DNA of 64,000 nucleotides from an uncultured Roseburia sp. (lineage in GTDB: Bacteria > Bacillota > Clostridia > Lachnospirales > Lachnospiraceae): the NCBI GenBank assembly GCA_944380515.1, contig CALWHT010000058.1, positions 40,291 to 104,290 of the forward strand. Direction: 5' to 3'. The translations under genes and the position numbers were made by a program. Shown in pieces: positions 29,026 to 37,031 of this stretch. A model generated the notes under the pieces. It saw only the letters and a program-made list of their open reading frames with translations. It searched no databases and had not been told where the DNA came from. The stretch's first letter is position 1. Each line of letters starts with the position of its first letter.

Positions 29026-29802
29026 ATGAAGGTTGTAATTCTGGCAGGAGGCTATGGGACACGTATCAGTGAGGAAAGCCATTTAAAACCAAAGCCGATG
29101 ATTGAGATTGGGGAAAAGCCGATTCTATGGCATATTATGAAAGAATACTCACATTACGGTTTTAATGAATTTATTATCTGCTGCGGATACAAACAGCACG
29201 TCATAAAAGAGTGGTTTGCCGATTACTATCTTCATAACAGCGATGTCACCTTTGATTTTTCAGATAATAACCGTATGACAGTACACAACAATGTTGCGGA
29301 GCCATGGAAAGTAACGCTGGTAGATACAGGCCTTGATACCATGACAGGAGGCCGGATTCGGCGTGTCAGACGTTACATCGGGGATGAAACCTTTATGATG
29401 ACTTACGGCGACGGTGTATCTGATATTGATATGAATGAATTATTGGCATTTCACAGAGCGCATGGGAAAAAGGCGACCATCACGGCTGTTTCGCTGGAGC
29501 AGAGATTCGGCGTACTGGATATTGCGGGGGATGACACGATATTGTCATTTCGGGAAAAGAAAAAGGCGGACAGCAATCGTATCAATGTAGGATATATGGT
29601 ATTGGAACCCGATATTTTTCAATATTTGGAAGGGGATACGACGGTCTTTGAAAAAGAGCCGCTGGAACGGCTTGCTTCAGAGAGGCAGATTGCTGCATAC
29701 CGGCATGATGGTTTTTGGCAGTGCATGGATACAAAGCGTGAGATGGACAAGCTCAATGAGATGTGGGCTTCCGGTCATGCTCCGTGGAAAGTATGGGAAT
29801 AA
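29026..29802 (+). CDS. rfbF: Glucose-1-phosphate cytidylyltransferase (RfbF)
   Basis: This 258-residue protein, the normal size for RfbF, starts MKVVILAGGYGTRISEE with the nucleotide-binding loop, continues with KPKPMIEIGEKPILWHIMK, and has the acidic GDGVSD motif near residue 130. It makes CDP-glucose from CTP and glucose-1-phosphate, the first step of all CDP-3,6-dideoxysugar pathways. The start at 29026 is set by ATGGAGGAAAAT just upstream. A longer reading beginning at 28981 would start inside the promoter -10 region and was rejected. It heads an rfbF-rfbH-ThDP-rfbG-SDR operon. Confidence 0.93.
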   Translation: MKVVILAGGYGTRISEESHLKPKPMIEIGEKPILWHIMKEYSHYGFNEFIICCGYKQHVIKEWFADYYLHNSDVTFDFSDNNRMTVHNNVAEPWKVTLVDTGLDTMTGGRIRRVRRYIGDETFMMTYGDGVSDIDMNELLAFHRAHGKKATITAVSLEQRFGVLDIAGDDTILSFREKKKADSNRINVGYMVLEPDIFQYLEGDTTVFEKEPLERLASERQIAAYRHDGFWQCMDTKREMDKLNEMWASGHAPWKVWE

Positions 29803-29822
29803 AAATAGAATTGAGGTAGCAA

Positions 29823-31169
29823 ATGTTTCAGAATATGACAGAGAGCCAGGCAAGAGAGGCAATATTAAAGAGCGTGAAAGAGTACTGCGAGACTTTTCAC
29901 AATCAAAAGGAAGAATTTAAAGAGGGACAGAGGATTCCGTATGCTTCCAGAGTTTATGACAGCGCGGAGATGATGAATCTGGTGGACAGTGCGCTGGAGT
30001 TCTGGCTGACCGGGGGCCGCTATACCGAACAGTTTGAACGGGAATTTGCCGCATACCTTAATGTGCGCTATTGTTCGCTGGTCAACTCGGGTTCCTCCGC
30101 AAATCTGCTTGCATTTATGGCGCTGACCTCTCCGCTGCTTGGGGAGCGGCGGGTACAGAGGGGGGATGAGGTGATTACGGTTGCGGCAGGCTTTCCGACA
30201 ACGGTAACGCCGATGATACAGTACGGTGCCGTGCCGGTTTTTGTAGACATTACAATTCCCGAATATAATATTGATGTCTCCATGCTTGAGGAGGCATATT
30301 CCGATAAAACCAAAGCGGTCATGATTGCGCATACGCTCGGTAATCCGTTTGATCTTGCGGCGGTGAAAGCGTTCTGTGACAGACATCAGCTTTGGCTGAT
30401 TGAAGATAACTGTGATGCGTTGGGAAGTGTTTATGAACTGAATGGTGAGAAAAAGCTGACCGGAACAATCGGGGATATCGGGACTTCCAGCTTTTACCCG
30501 CCGCACCATATGACGATGGGAGAGGGAGGAGCTGTTTATACGGACAATCCTCTGCTGCATAAAATCATCCGCTCCTTCCGTGACTGGGGGCGTGACTGCT
30601 GCTGTCCGCCGGGACGTGACAATTTCTGCGGGCATCGTTTCGACAGGCAGTATGGGGAACTCCCGCTGGGATACGACCATAAATATGTCTATTCCCATTT
30701 TGGATATAATCTGAAAGCAACCGATATGCAGGCGGCTGTCGGCTGTGCGCAGCTTGCGAAGTTCCCTTCTTTTGTGGAGCGTAGAATTCACAATTTTAAC
30801 CGCTTATATGAAGCCCTGCAGCCGGCGGCCGACAGGCTGATTCTGCCGAGAGCGACAGAACATGCGACGCCGAGCTGGTTTGGCTTTCTTATTACCTGCA
30901 AAGAGAATACGGACCGCAATCAGGTGGTTTCTCACATTGAAAAGAAGGGTGTACAGACGAGAATGCTGTTTGCCGGCAACCTGACAAAGCATCCGTGTTT
31001 TGATGAGATGCGTGCGGCGGGCGTCGGTTATCGTGTGGCAGGTGAGCTTGCGGTAACGGATCGGGTTATGTCGGATTCATTCTGGATTGGAGTTTATCCG
31101 GGGATGACGGATGAAATGATTGACTATATGGCAAAAGCCATCATCGAGGCAGTCGGAGGAAAATCATGA
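29823..31169 (+). CDS. rfbH: CDP-4-keto-6-deoxyglucose 3-dehydrase (RfbH/E1)
   Basis: This 448-residue member of the DegT aminotransferase fold uses PMP and an iron-sulfur cluster to remove the C-3 hydroxyl of CDP-4-keto-6-deoxy-D-glucose. Two features separate it from true aminotransferases. The PLP-binding lysine position is occupied by histidine (PPHHMTMGEGG, His228/229), and a cysteine cluster is present (CCCPPGRDNFC, Cys259-261 and Cys269, plus Cys197 in EDNCDALG), matching the E1 cluster ligands. E1 enzymes need a flavin/iron-sulfur reductase (E3, DdhD/AscD type), and none is seen in this window. The ribosome site is GAGGTAG. The stop overlaps the next start (ATGA). Confidence 0.92.
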   Translation: MFQNMTESQAREAILKSVKEYCETFHNQKEEFKEGQRIPYASRVYDSAEMMNLVDSALEFWLTGGRYTEQFEREFAAYLNVRYCSLVNSGSSANLLAFMALTSPLLGERRVQRGDEVITVAAGFPTTVTPMIQYGAVPVFVDITIPEYNIDVSMLEEAYSDKTKAVMIAHTLGNPFDLAAVKAFCDRHQLWLIEDNCDALGSVYELNGEKKLTGTIGDIGTSSFYPPHHMTMGEGGAVYTDNPLLHKIIRSFRDWGRDCCCPPGRDNFCGHRFDRQYGELPLGYDHKYVYSHFGYNLKATDMQAAVGCAQLAKFPSFVERRIHNFNRLYEALQPAADRLILPRATEHATPSWFGFLITCKENTDRNQVVSHIEKKGVQTRMLFAGNLTKHPCFDEMRAAGVGYRVAGELAVTDRVMSDSFWIGVYPGMTDEMIDYMAKAIIEAVGGKS

Positions 31170-32998
31170 AAGTAAGAGTATCGGATTATATCGCAGAATT
31201 TTTGGTCAAAAACGGAATCCGTCACGTGTTTACCGTGACCGGCGGCGGCGCGATGCATTTAAATGATGCCCTGGGCCATAAGGAGGGGCTTCACTGCGTT
31301 TATAATCATCATGAGCAGGCGTGTGCAATTGCGGCGGAAAGTTATGCGCGCATCCATAATCAGATTGCGGCAGTATGTGTTACGACGGGGCCGGGCGGTA
31401 CAAATGCCATTACCGGAGTGCTCGGAGGATGGCTTGACTCCATACCCATGCTGATTTTGTCCGGTCAGGTGCGTTATGATACCACGGCGAGAAGCACCGG
31501 TCTTTCTATCCGCGCGTTTGGAGACCAGGAATTTGACATTACGCAGGCAGTGTCCTGCATGACAAAATATGCCGAGATGGTGATAAATCCGGAAGATATC
31601 CGTTATTGTCTGGAAAAAGCAGTATATCTGGCAAAGAGTGGGAGACCGGGTCCCTGCTGGCTTGACATTCCGCTGAACGTACAGGGAGCCTGTATTGAGA
31701 CAGAGGGACTGCGGGGGTATAGCGCAGCCGAAGATAAAGACCGGGAAGTGCCGAAGGTAACAGACGAATTAGCGTGTTTGATTCTGGAGAAAATCAGGCA
31801 GGCGAAAAGACCTGTGCTTAATGTGGGAAACGGTATTCGCCTTGCAGGAGTGGAGGGGCTTCTTCTGACGGTATCCGAAAAATTGAATATACCGATTGTG
31901 ACAGGATGGGATAGTATCGATTTAATTTATGATACGCATCCGTTATATACAGGCAGGGCAGGCATTATGGGAGACCGTCCCGGTAATTGGGCGGTTCAGA
32001 ATAGTGACCTGCTGTTTTCAGTGGGGAGCAGACTCAGTATCCGGCAGGTCGGGTATGATTATAAATCCTGGGCAAGGTCGGCATATACGATTGTGGAGGA
32101 TATCGATGACCAGGAACTGAAAAAGCCCAGTATTCACGTAGATATGCCGGTTTGGGCAGATGCCGGGGATTTGCTGGAGGCATTGGAACGGAATTTAAGA
32201 GGGCTTGGTACGGGACAGAAGCTTTGGAACGGAGAAGAATGGCTTGCCTGCTGCAGACGCTGGAAGAAGGAATATCCGGTGGTACAGGAAAAGCATAAAA
32301 GCCCCCAGGAGCCGGCAAATGTCTACGCATTTATAGATGCGCTAAGCAGCAGGCTTCCGGAGGGAAGGATTACGGTTGTCGGAAACGGTTCGGCGTGCGT
32401 GGTCGGAAGCCATGCCTATCACATAAAGAAGAATCAGAGGTTTGTTATCAATTCTGCGGTTGCGGCCATGGGTTATGATCTTCCGGCGGCAATCGGCGCG
32501 TGTTATGCTTCGGATTGCGAAGAAATTATCTGCGTAACGGGAGACGGAAGTATTCAGATGAATTTGCAGGAACTTCAGACGATTATCCATCATAGCCTGC
32601 CGGTGAAGCTGTTTGTGATTAACAATGGCGGCTACCATTCCATCCGGCAGACGCAGAAGAATTTTTTTGGCGAGCCGCTGGTTGGGATTGGTGAGGACAG
32701 CGGTGATTTAAGCTTTCCGTCCATGGAAAAGCTGGCATGGGCCTATGGGTATCCGTATGCAAAAATAGGGAGCAATGCGGAACTGATAAAAATAGATGAG
32801 GTTCTGGCGGCGAAGGGGCCTTATATTTGCGAAGTATTTGTGGATAAGGAGCAGAACTTTGAGCCGAAATCGGCAAGCAGGCGCCTGGAGGACGGAACGA
32901 TGGAGTCAGCGCCGCTGGAAGATTTGGCGCCGTTTCTTTCGAGGGAGGAGTTAAAAGAGCAGATGTTTATCCCGCTTATGGGAGAGAAAGGCAGATAA
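31166..32998 (+). CDS. ThDP-dependent enzyme, acetolactate-synthase-like (YerE-type inferred)
   Basis: This 610-residue protein has the three-domain acetolactate synthase layout. An N-terminal pyrimidine-binding domain carries the catalytic Glu50 (NHHEQACA), followed by a central domain. The C-terminal pyrophosphate-binding domain has the GDGS...NN signature (residues 459-462 and 486-487). No branched-chain amino acid genes are near. It sits between rfbH and rfbG, as does YerE of yersiniose A synthesis in Yersinia pseudotuberculosis, which transfers a two-carbon acyl unit from pyruvate to the C-4 ketone of CDP-4-keto-3,6-dideoxyglucose. By analogy the product would be a CDP-branched octose. 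The general family is certain, while the exact reaction is inferred from context. Confidence 0.8.
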   Translation: MKVRVSDYIAEFLVKNGIRHVFTVTGGGAMHLNDALGHKEGLHCVYNHHEQACAIAAESYARIHNQIAAVCVTTGPGGTNAITGVLGGWLDSIPMLILSGQVRYDTTARSTGLSIRAFGDQEFDITQAVSCMTKYAEMVINPEDIRYCLEKAVYLAKSGRPGPCWLDIPLNVQGACIETEGLRGYSAAEDKDREVPKVTDELACLILEKIRQAKRPVLNVGNGIRLAGVEGLLLTVSEKLNIPIVTGWDSIDLIYDTHPLYTGRAGIMGDRPGNWAVQNSDLLFSVGSRLSIRQVGYDYKSWARSAYTIVEDIDDQELKKPSIHVDMPVWADAGDLLEALERNLRGLGTGQKLWNGEEWLACCRRWKKEYPVVQEKHKSPQEPANVYAFIDALSSRLPEGRITVVGNGSACVVGSHAYHIKKNQRFVINSAVAAMGYDLPAAIGACYASDCEEIICVTGDGSIQMNLQELQTIIHHSLPVKLFVINNGGYHSIRQTQKNFFGEPLVGIGEDSGDLSFPSMEKLAWAYGYPYAKIGSNAELIKIDEVLAAKGPYICEVFVDKEQNFEPKSASRRLEDGTMESAPLEDLAPFLSREELKEQMFIPLMGEKGR

Positions 32999-33004
32999 AA
33001 ACAG

Positions 33005-34099
33005 ATGGATTGGTCTTTTTTCAGGGGAAAGAGAATTTTAATTACGGGACATACCGGCTTTAAGGGGAGTTGGATGAGCCGGCTTTTGCTGGAATTAGGA
33101 GCCGGGGTTTATGGCTATGCGCTGGAAGCGCCGACGGAGCCGTCCATGTTTGCCCTCTGCGGATTGCAGAAGAAAATGGTGTCCTATGTGGGCGATATTC
33201 GGGATTTGGAGAAGCTGCAGCGCGTGGTAAAAGAGGTACAGCCGGAATTTATCGTGCATATGGCGGCGCAGCCGATTGTGAGAGAAAGCTACCGGAATCC
33301 GGTTTATACGTATGAAGTCAATGTAATGGGAACGGTCAATATATTAGAATGTGTAAGACAGAACCCATGCGTGAAATCCTTTTTAAATGTCACAACGGAT
33401 AAGGTGTACAAAAATCGGGAATGGTTGTGGGGCTATCGGGAAAATGAAGAATTAAACGGCTACGATCCCTATTCCAATTCAAAGTCCTGTTCTGAGCTGG
33501 TAACGTCTTCCTATTGCAGTTCCTTTTTTCCTGCGGGCGGGGAACGGAAAATTCCGGTTTCGACGGCGCGTGCAGGAAATGTGATCGGAGGAGGAGATTT
33601 TGCGGCAGACCGCATTATTCCGGACTGTGTGAGGGCATTGATGAAAGGCGATTCTGTCTGTGTCAGAAATCCGCATTCGGTCCGTCCTTATCAGCATGTG
33701 TTGGAGCCGGTGGCGGCGTATCTGATGATTTTGCAGCGTCAGTCTGAAAATCCGGCGTTGGCGGACAGCTACAACGTGGGACCGGAGGAAGGTGACTGCT
33801 GGGAAACCGGCAGGATTGCGCAGGCCTTCTGTGACGCATGGGAGCGTTATGCCGGTTCCGGTGCGTCCTGGAGAAGCATACAGGAAAACGGGCCGCATGA
33901 GGCGAATTTTTTAAGACTCGACTGTGCAAAGTTAAAAAGTGCATTTGGTTGGAAACCACACTGGAATGCCGAAACCGCGATTGATAAAGCAGCGGAGTGG
34001 TATGCGCAGTATGCGTCGGGCAAAGATATGGATCAATGCACGGCAAAACAGATTCGGGAATTTTTGCAGTGCGGACGGGAAGCGGGCGGTCAGTTATGA
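33005..34099 (+). CDS. rfbG: CDP-glucose 4,6-dehydratase (RfbG)
   Basis: This 364-residue short-chain dehydrogenase-type protein has the NAD-binding motif in ILITGHTGFKGSW, the KVYKNREW and GYDPYSNSKSCSEL active-site region (YxxxK-like pattern), and ARAGNVIGGGDFA. All are typical of CDP-glucose 4,6-dehydratases. It converts CDP-glucose to CDP-4-keto-6-deoxyglucose, the substrate of RfbH. In most clusters rfbG lies directly after rfbF. Here it comes after the dehydrase and ThDP enzyme, an unusual gene order. It overlaps the downstream SDR by ATGA. Confidence 0.92.
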   Translation: MDWSFFRGKRILITGHTGFKGSWMSRLLLELGAGVYGYALEAPTEPSMFALCGLQKKMVSYVGDIRDLEKLQRVVKEVQPEFIVHMAAQPIVRESYRNPVYTYEVNVMGTVNILECVRQNPCVKSFLNVTTDKVYKNREWLWGYRENEELNGYDPYSNSKSCSELVTSSYCSSFFPAGGERKIPVSTARAGNVIGGGDFAADRIIPDCVRALMKGDSVCVRNPHSVRPYQHVLEPVAAYLMILQRQSENPALADSYNVGPEEGDCWETGRIAQAFCDAWERYAGSGASWRSIQENGPHEANFLRLDCAKLKSAFGWKPHWNAETAIDKAAEWYAQYASGKDMDQCTAKQIREFLQCGREAGGQL

Positions 34100-35100
34100 A
34101 CAACAGAAAAATAGTGATTACAGGATCGACCGGAGCAATCGGGATGGCGCTTATCGAAAAATGTATTCAGGAAAAAACGGAAGTGCTTGCCATCTGCCAC
34201 AAAGGTTCCAGGCGAAATGACAGAATTCCCGTCAGCCCATATGTAAAGGTGCTGGAAGCAAATCTGGACGAGTGGGATGGGATTGACCATTTGGCGGACA
34301 GTCGATATAATGTATTTTGTCACCTGGCATGGAGCGGAACATATGGAGCCGGCCGGGACGATATGCAAATGCAGATTCGAAACATTCAATATACGGTTTC
34401 GGCTGTGGATCTTGCGGCACGTCTTGGGTGCGACACTTTTATCGGTGTCGGCTCTCAGGCGGAATATGGGCGCGTGGAGGGTGTTTTGACGCCGAAAACC
34501 CCGGCGTTTCCGGAAAACGGATATGGAATGGCAAAGCTCTGTGCCGGGCAGATGAGCCGAAAACTCTGTGCGCAGAGAGGAATGCGTCATATCTGGGTAA
34601 GGGTATTAAGTGTTTACGGACCGTATGACAGAGCCGAAACAATGGTAAACAGCAGTCTTTTGAAAATGCTTCGCGGGGAGCCGGTATATTTTACTGCCGG
34701 GGAGCAGATATGGGATTTCCTTTACAGCAAGGATGCCGCGGAAGCGCTGTGGCGCCTGGCTGAGAAGGGGAAGGACGGCAGAGTCTATTGCCTTGGAAGC
34801 GGCAGGGGAGCAAAGCTGAAGGATTATATTATGGAGATGCACCGGCTGACAGGGGAACGCTCCATGGTTCATATGGGGGCGATACCGTATGCTCAGGGGC
34901 AGGTCATGCAGCTTTGCGCTGATATCAGCGCATTGCGCGAGGATGTCGGATTTATACCGCAGTATGGTTTTCGGGAGGGAATTCTTGATACGATAGAATG
35001 GATAAAGAGGAACTCAGATGTTTGTGTCAGTGCTGGTGATATTGATTTTTGCGTTGCTGCTGTTAGTGGGGATAAAGTGCGAGCCGATTCAAAAGGATAA
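34096..35100 (+). CDS. NAD-dependent epimerase/reductase of the SDR family
   Basis: This 334-residue extended SDR has an N-terminal GSTGAIG dinucleotide-binding loop, a conserved serine region (GVGSQAEYG), and the YGMAK catalytic pair (Tyr143 and Lys147). It also has RVLSVYGPYDR and the substrate-side motif WDFLYSKDAAEAL. In this operon the likely job is reduction of a keto group on the CDP-dideoxysugar, by position equivalent to YerF, which reduces the branched-chain ketone in yersiniose synthesis. A C-4 reductase or epimerase role is the alternative. The start at 34096 is coupled to the rfbG stop. A longer reading from 33997 lies inside rfbG. The end overlaps the next gene by 83 bases. Confidence 0.75.
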   Translation: MNNRKIVITGSTGAIGMALIEKCIQEKTEVLAICHKGSRRNDRIPVSPYVKVLEANLDEWDGIDHLADSRYNVFCHLAWSGTYGAGRDDMQMQIRNIQYTVSAVDLAARLGCDTFIGVGSQAEYGRVEGVLTPKTPAFPENGYGMAKLCAGQMSRKLCAQRGMRHIWVRVLSVYGPYDRAETMVNSSLLKMLRGEPVYFTAGEQIWDFLYSKDAAEALWRLAEKGKDGRVYCLGSGRGAKLKDYIMEMHRLTGERSMVHMGAIPYAQGQVMQLCADISALREDVGFIPQYGFREGILDTIEWIKRNSDVCVSAGDIDFCVAAVSGDKVRADSKG

Positions 35101-36025
35101 CGAATGCCTGGCAAGGCTTAATGCTCTGCGCGGCATTTTCGCAATCGAGATTGTGGTGGGGCATGTGGTGCGTTACGAGAGAACACTGCTCTATCCGCTG
35201 GGGAAGTTCATGATTATTTCGGTGGCGTTTTTTTTCTTTGTTTCCGCATACGGAATGAGAAGGTCGCTGCGTCAAAAAGAACGTTATCTGAACGGTTTTC
35301 TCCTTCGTAAATGTGGATATCTTTTGGTCATTGCAGGCGTTGCATACGGCGTTGAATTGTTGGCAGATGCTGTTTTTCACTTGAATCTGCAGTACTATGA
35401 TAAAAGTAAAAGTCTGCTTATCAATTTCTGGGAAGAGACAAACTGGTATATATGGGAACTTTTGTTCTTTTACGTTGTATTTTATCTGACCTACAGATAC
35501 ATGAAAAAGTATCAGGTGATCGTGCTGTGTATCATCACAGCTGCTCTTGCGACGGCACTGTTTTTGTGTGGGTGGAAAGAAGGCTGGTACGCAAGTGCGT
35601 TGGCATTTCCGTGTGGATTGTTGTTTGAAGAGCATGAGCAAAGTATCATGGCAGCCCTGCAGACAAAAGGCGGCGGGGCGGCTGTTGCGGCCTTGTGCCT
35701 GCTGGGGGTGTGCAGCCTTGGATTTTCACAGCAAAGCCTGATTGGGATGGTGTATCTCCGGAATATCATGTGCATCGGGGCTCTGGGAATCTTGCTGCTG
35801 CTGGTCTGGCGGGTGCGGCCTGGAAACCGCGCACTGGCGTTTCTGACCATGCGCTCCGCGGAAATTTATCTGTACCAGTTCCTGCTTCTGGATCTGACCG
35901 CGGGCCTGGGACTGCCCTGGAAGCCGCGCCTTCTGGCAGTGGCTGCCGGGACGCTTGTTCTGTCGTGTGTGATATATCCGTTTGATTGCGCATGCAGAGG
36001 TATGATAACAAAGGAGAGGCGTTAA
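35018..36025 (+). CDS. Membrane acyltransferase, family 3
   Basis: This 335-residue polytopic protein has about ten membrane segments and the acyltransferase-3 N-terminal signature ARLNALRGIFAIEIVVGHVV, whose His is the presumed catalytic base. Enzymes of this group (OatA/WecH/NodX-like) O-acetylate or otherwise acylate glycans at the membrane. The start ATG has AAGAGGAA 6 bases upstream and lies inside the SDR gene, a long overlap that suggests coupling. Its position directly after the dideoxysugar cassette suggests modification of the branched sugar or the polymer that carries it. Confidence 0.75.
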   Translation: MFVSVLVILIFALLLLVGIKCEPIQKDNECLARLNALRGIFAIEIVVGHVVRYERTLLYPLGKFMIISVAFFFFVSAYGMRRSLRQKERYLNGFLLRKCGYLLVIAGVAYGVELLADAVFHLNLQYYDKSKSLLINFWEETNWYIWELLFFYVVFYLTYRYMKKYQVIVLCIITAALATALFLCGWKEGWYASALAFPCGLLFEEHEQSIMAALQTKGGGAAVAALCLLGVCSLGFSQQSLIGMVYLRNIMCIGALGILLLLVWRVRPGNRALAFLTMRSAEIYLYQFLLLDLTAGLGLPWKPRLLAVAAGTLVLSCVIYPFDCACRGMITKERR

Positions 36026-36038
36026 GCCGTGCATAGAT

Positions 36039-37031
36039 ATGAAAAAGATAAGTATTGTGATACCCTGTTTTAATGAAGTGGAAAATGTCGAGCTGATGAG
36101 CTTTGCGGTGAAGAATGTCCTGGATGAAGCGCTGCCGCAATACGACTACGAGATCATATTTATAGACAACTGTTCCACGGACGGAACCAGAGAAAAGCTG
36201 GAGGGTCTGTGTTCCAGGGATAAAAAAGTAAAGGCGATTTTAAATGTGACAAATTTCGGTCAGTTTAACTCGCCGTTTTATGCGATGTGTCAGTCCACGG
36301 GGGATTGTACCATCTGTATGTGCTGCGATTTTCAGGATCCGGTGGAATTGATACCGACATTCGTCAGGGAATGGGAGAAGGGGCATAAGATTGTCAGCGG
36401 CATCAAGACAAGCAGCAGGGAAAACCGATTTATTTATTTTCTGCGTTCCGTATATTATAAAATGATAAAGAATATGTCAAGTGCGCAGCTCATTGAGCAT
36501 TTTACCGGTTTTGGACTGTATGATAAGACATTTATTGAGCTGCTGCGCCAGTTGGATGATCCGATTCCGTTTATCCGTGGAATCGTCGCGGAATACGGGC
36601 AGGGATTTAACCGCATAGAGGTAGAATATGAACAGCCGAAACGCAGGGCGGGGAAGACACATAATAATTTCTACAGCCTTTATGATGCGGCAATGCTGAG
36701 TTTTACCTCTTATACGAAGGTGGGGCTGCGTCTGGCAACGTTTCTCGGATTTATAGCCTCCGCGCTGAGCCTGCTTGTCGCCTTATATTACCTGATTTAT
36801 AAAATTACACACTGGTATAGCTTTCAGGCGGGGAATGCGCCGATGGTCATCGGCATCTTTTTGCTGGGCTCGGTACAGTTATTTTTCATCGGGCTTTTAG
36901 GCGAATATATATTGAATATCAATACCAGGGTGATTCACCGGCCTCTGGTGGTAGAGGAGAAGCGTTTGAACTTTGAAGAGAAACCACAGGAAGAACCGGA
37001 TGACGCTGCGGATAAAGGAGCAAAAAAATGA
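36039..37031 (+). CDS. Membrane-anchored GT2 (GtrB / dolichyl-phosphate-sugar synthase type)
   Basis: This 330-residue protein has an N-terminal GT2 domain (ISIVIPCFNEVENVEL, then IFIDNCSTDGT and CDFQDPVELI) followed by two membrane segments (about 228-252 and 267-290) and a basic tail. This is the architecture of GtrB and related polyprenyl-phosphate glycosyltransferases, which make a lipid-linked monosaccharide and pass it outside for GT-C enzymes. It could supply the membrane proteins at 386 and 26736. The usual DxD is replaced by CDFQDP, which is also normal in this group. It overlaps the following fusion gene by ATGA. Confidence 0.82.
   Translation: MKKISIVIPCFNEVENVELMSFAVKNVLDEALPQYDYEIIFIDNCSTDGTREKLEGLCSRDKKVKAILNVTNFGQFNSPFYAMCQSTGDCTICMCCDFQDPVELIPTFVREWEKGHKIVSGIKTSSRENRFIYFLRSVYYKMIKNMSSAQLIEHFTGFGLYDKTFIELLRQLDDPIPFIRGIVAEYGQGFNRIEVEYEQPKRRAGKTHNNFYSLYDAAMLSFTSYTKVGLRLATFLGFIASALSLLVALYYLIYKITHWYSFQAGNAPMVIGIFLLGSVQLFFIGLLGEYILNINTRVIHRPLVVEEKRLNFEEKPQEEPDDAADKGAKK

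Noticed and set aside
31166-32998. Acetolactate synthase for branched-chain amino acids
   Set aside because: No ilv or leu genes are nearby, and the gene is coupled to rfbH by ATGA and sits among CDP-sugar genes. The dideoxysugar role is preferred, although the fold is the same.
33997-34095. N-terminal extension of the SDR gene into rfbG
   Set aside because: It would add 33 residues with no family similarity before the dinucleotide-binding loop. The ATG at 34096, coupled to the rfbG stop, is the natural start.
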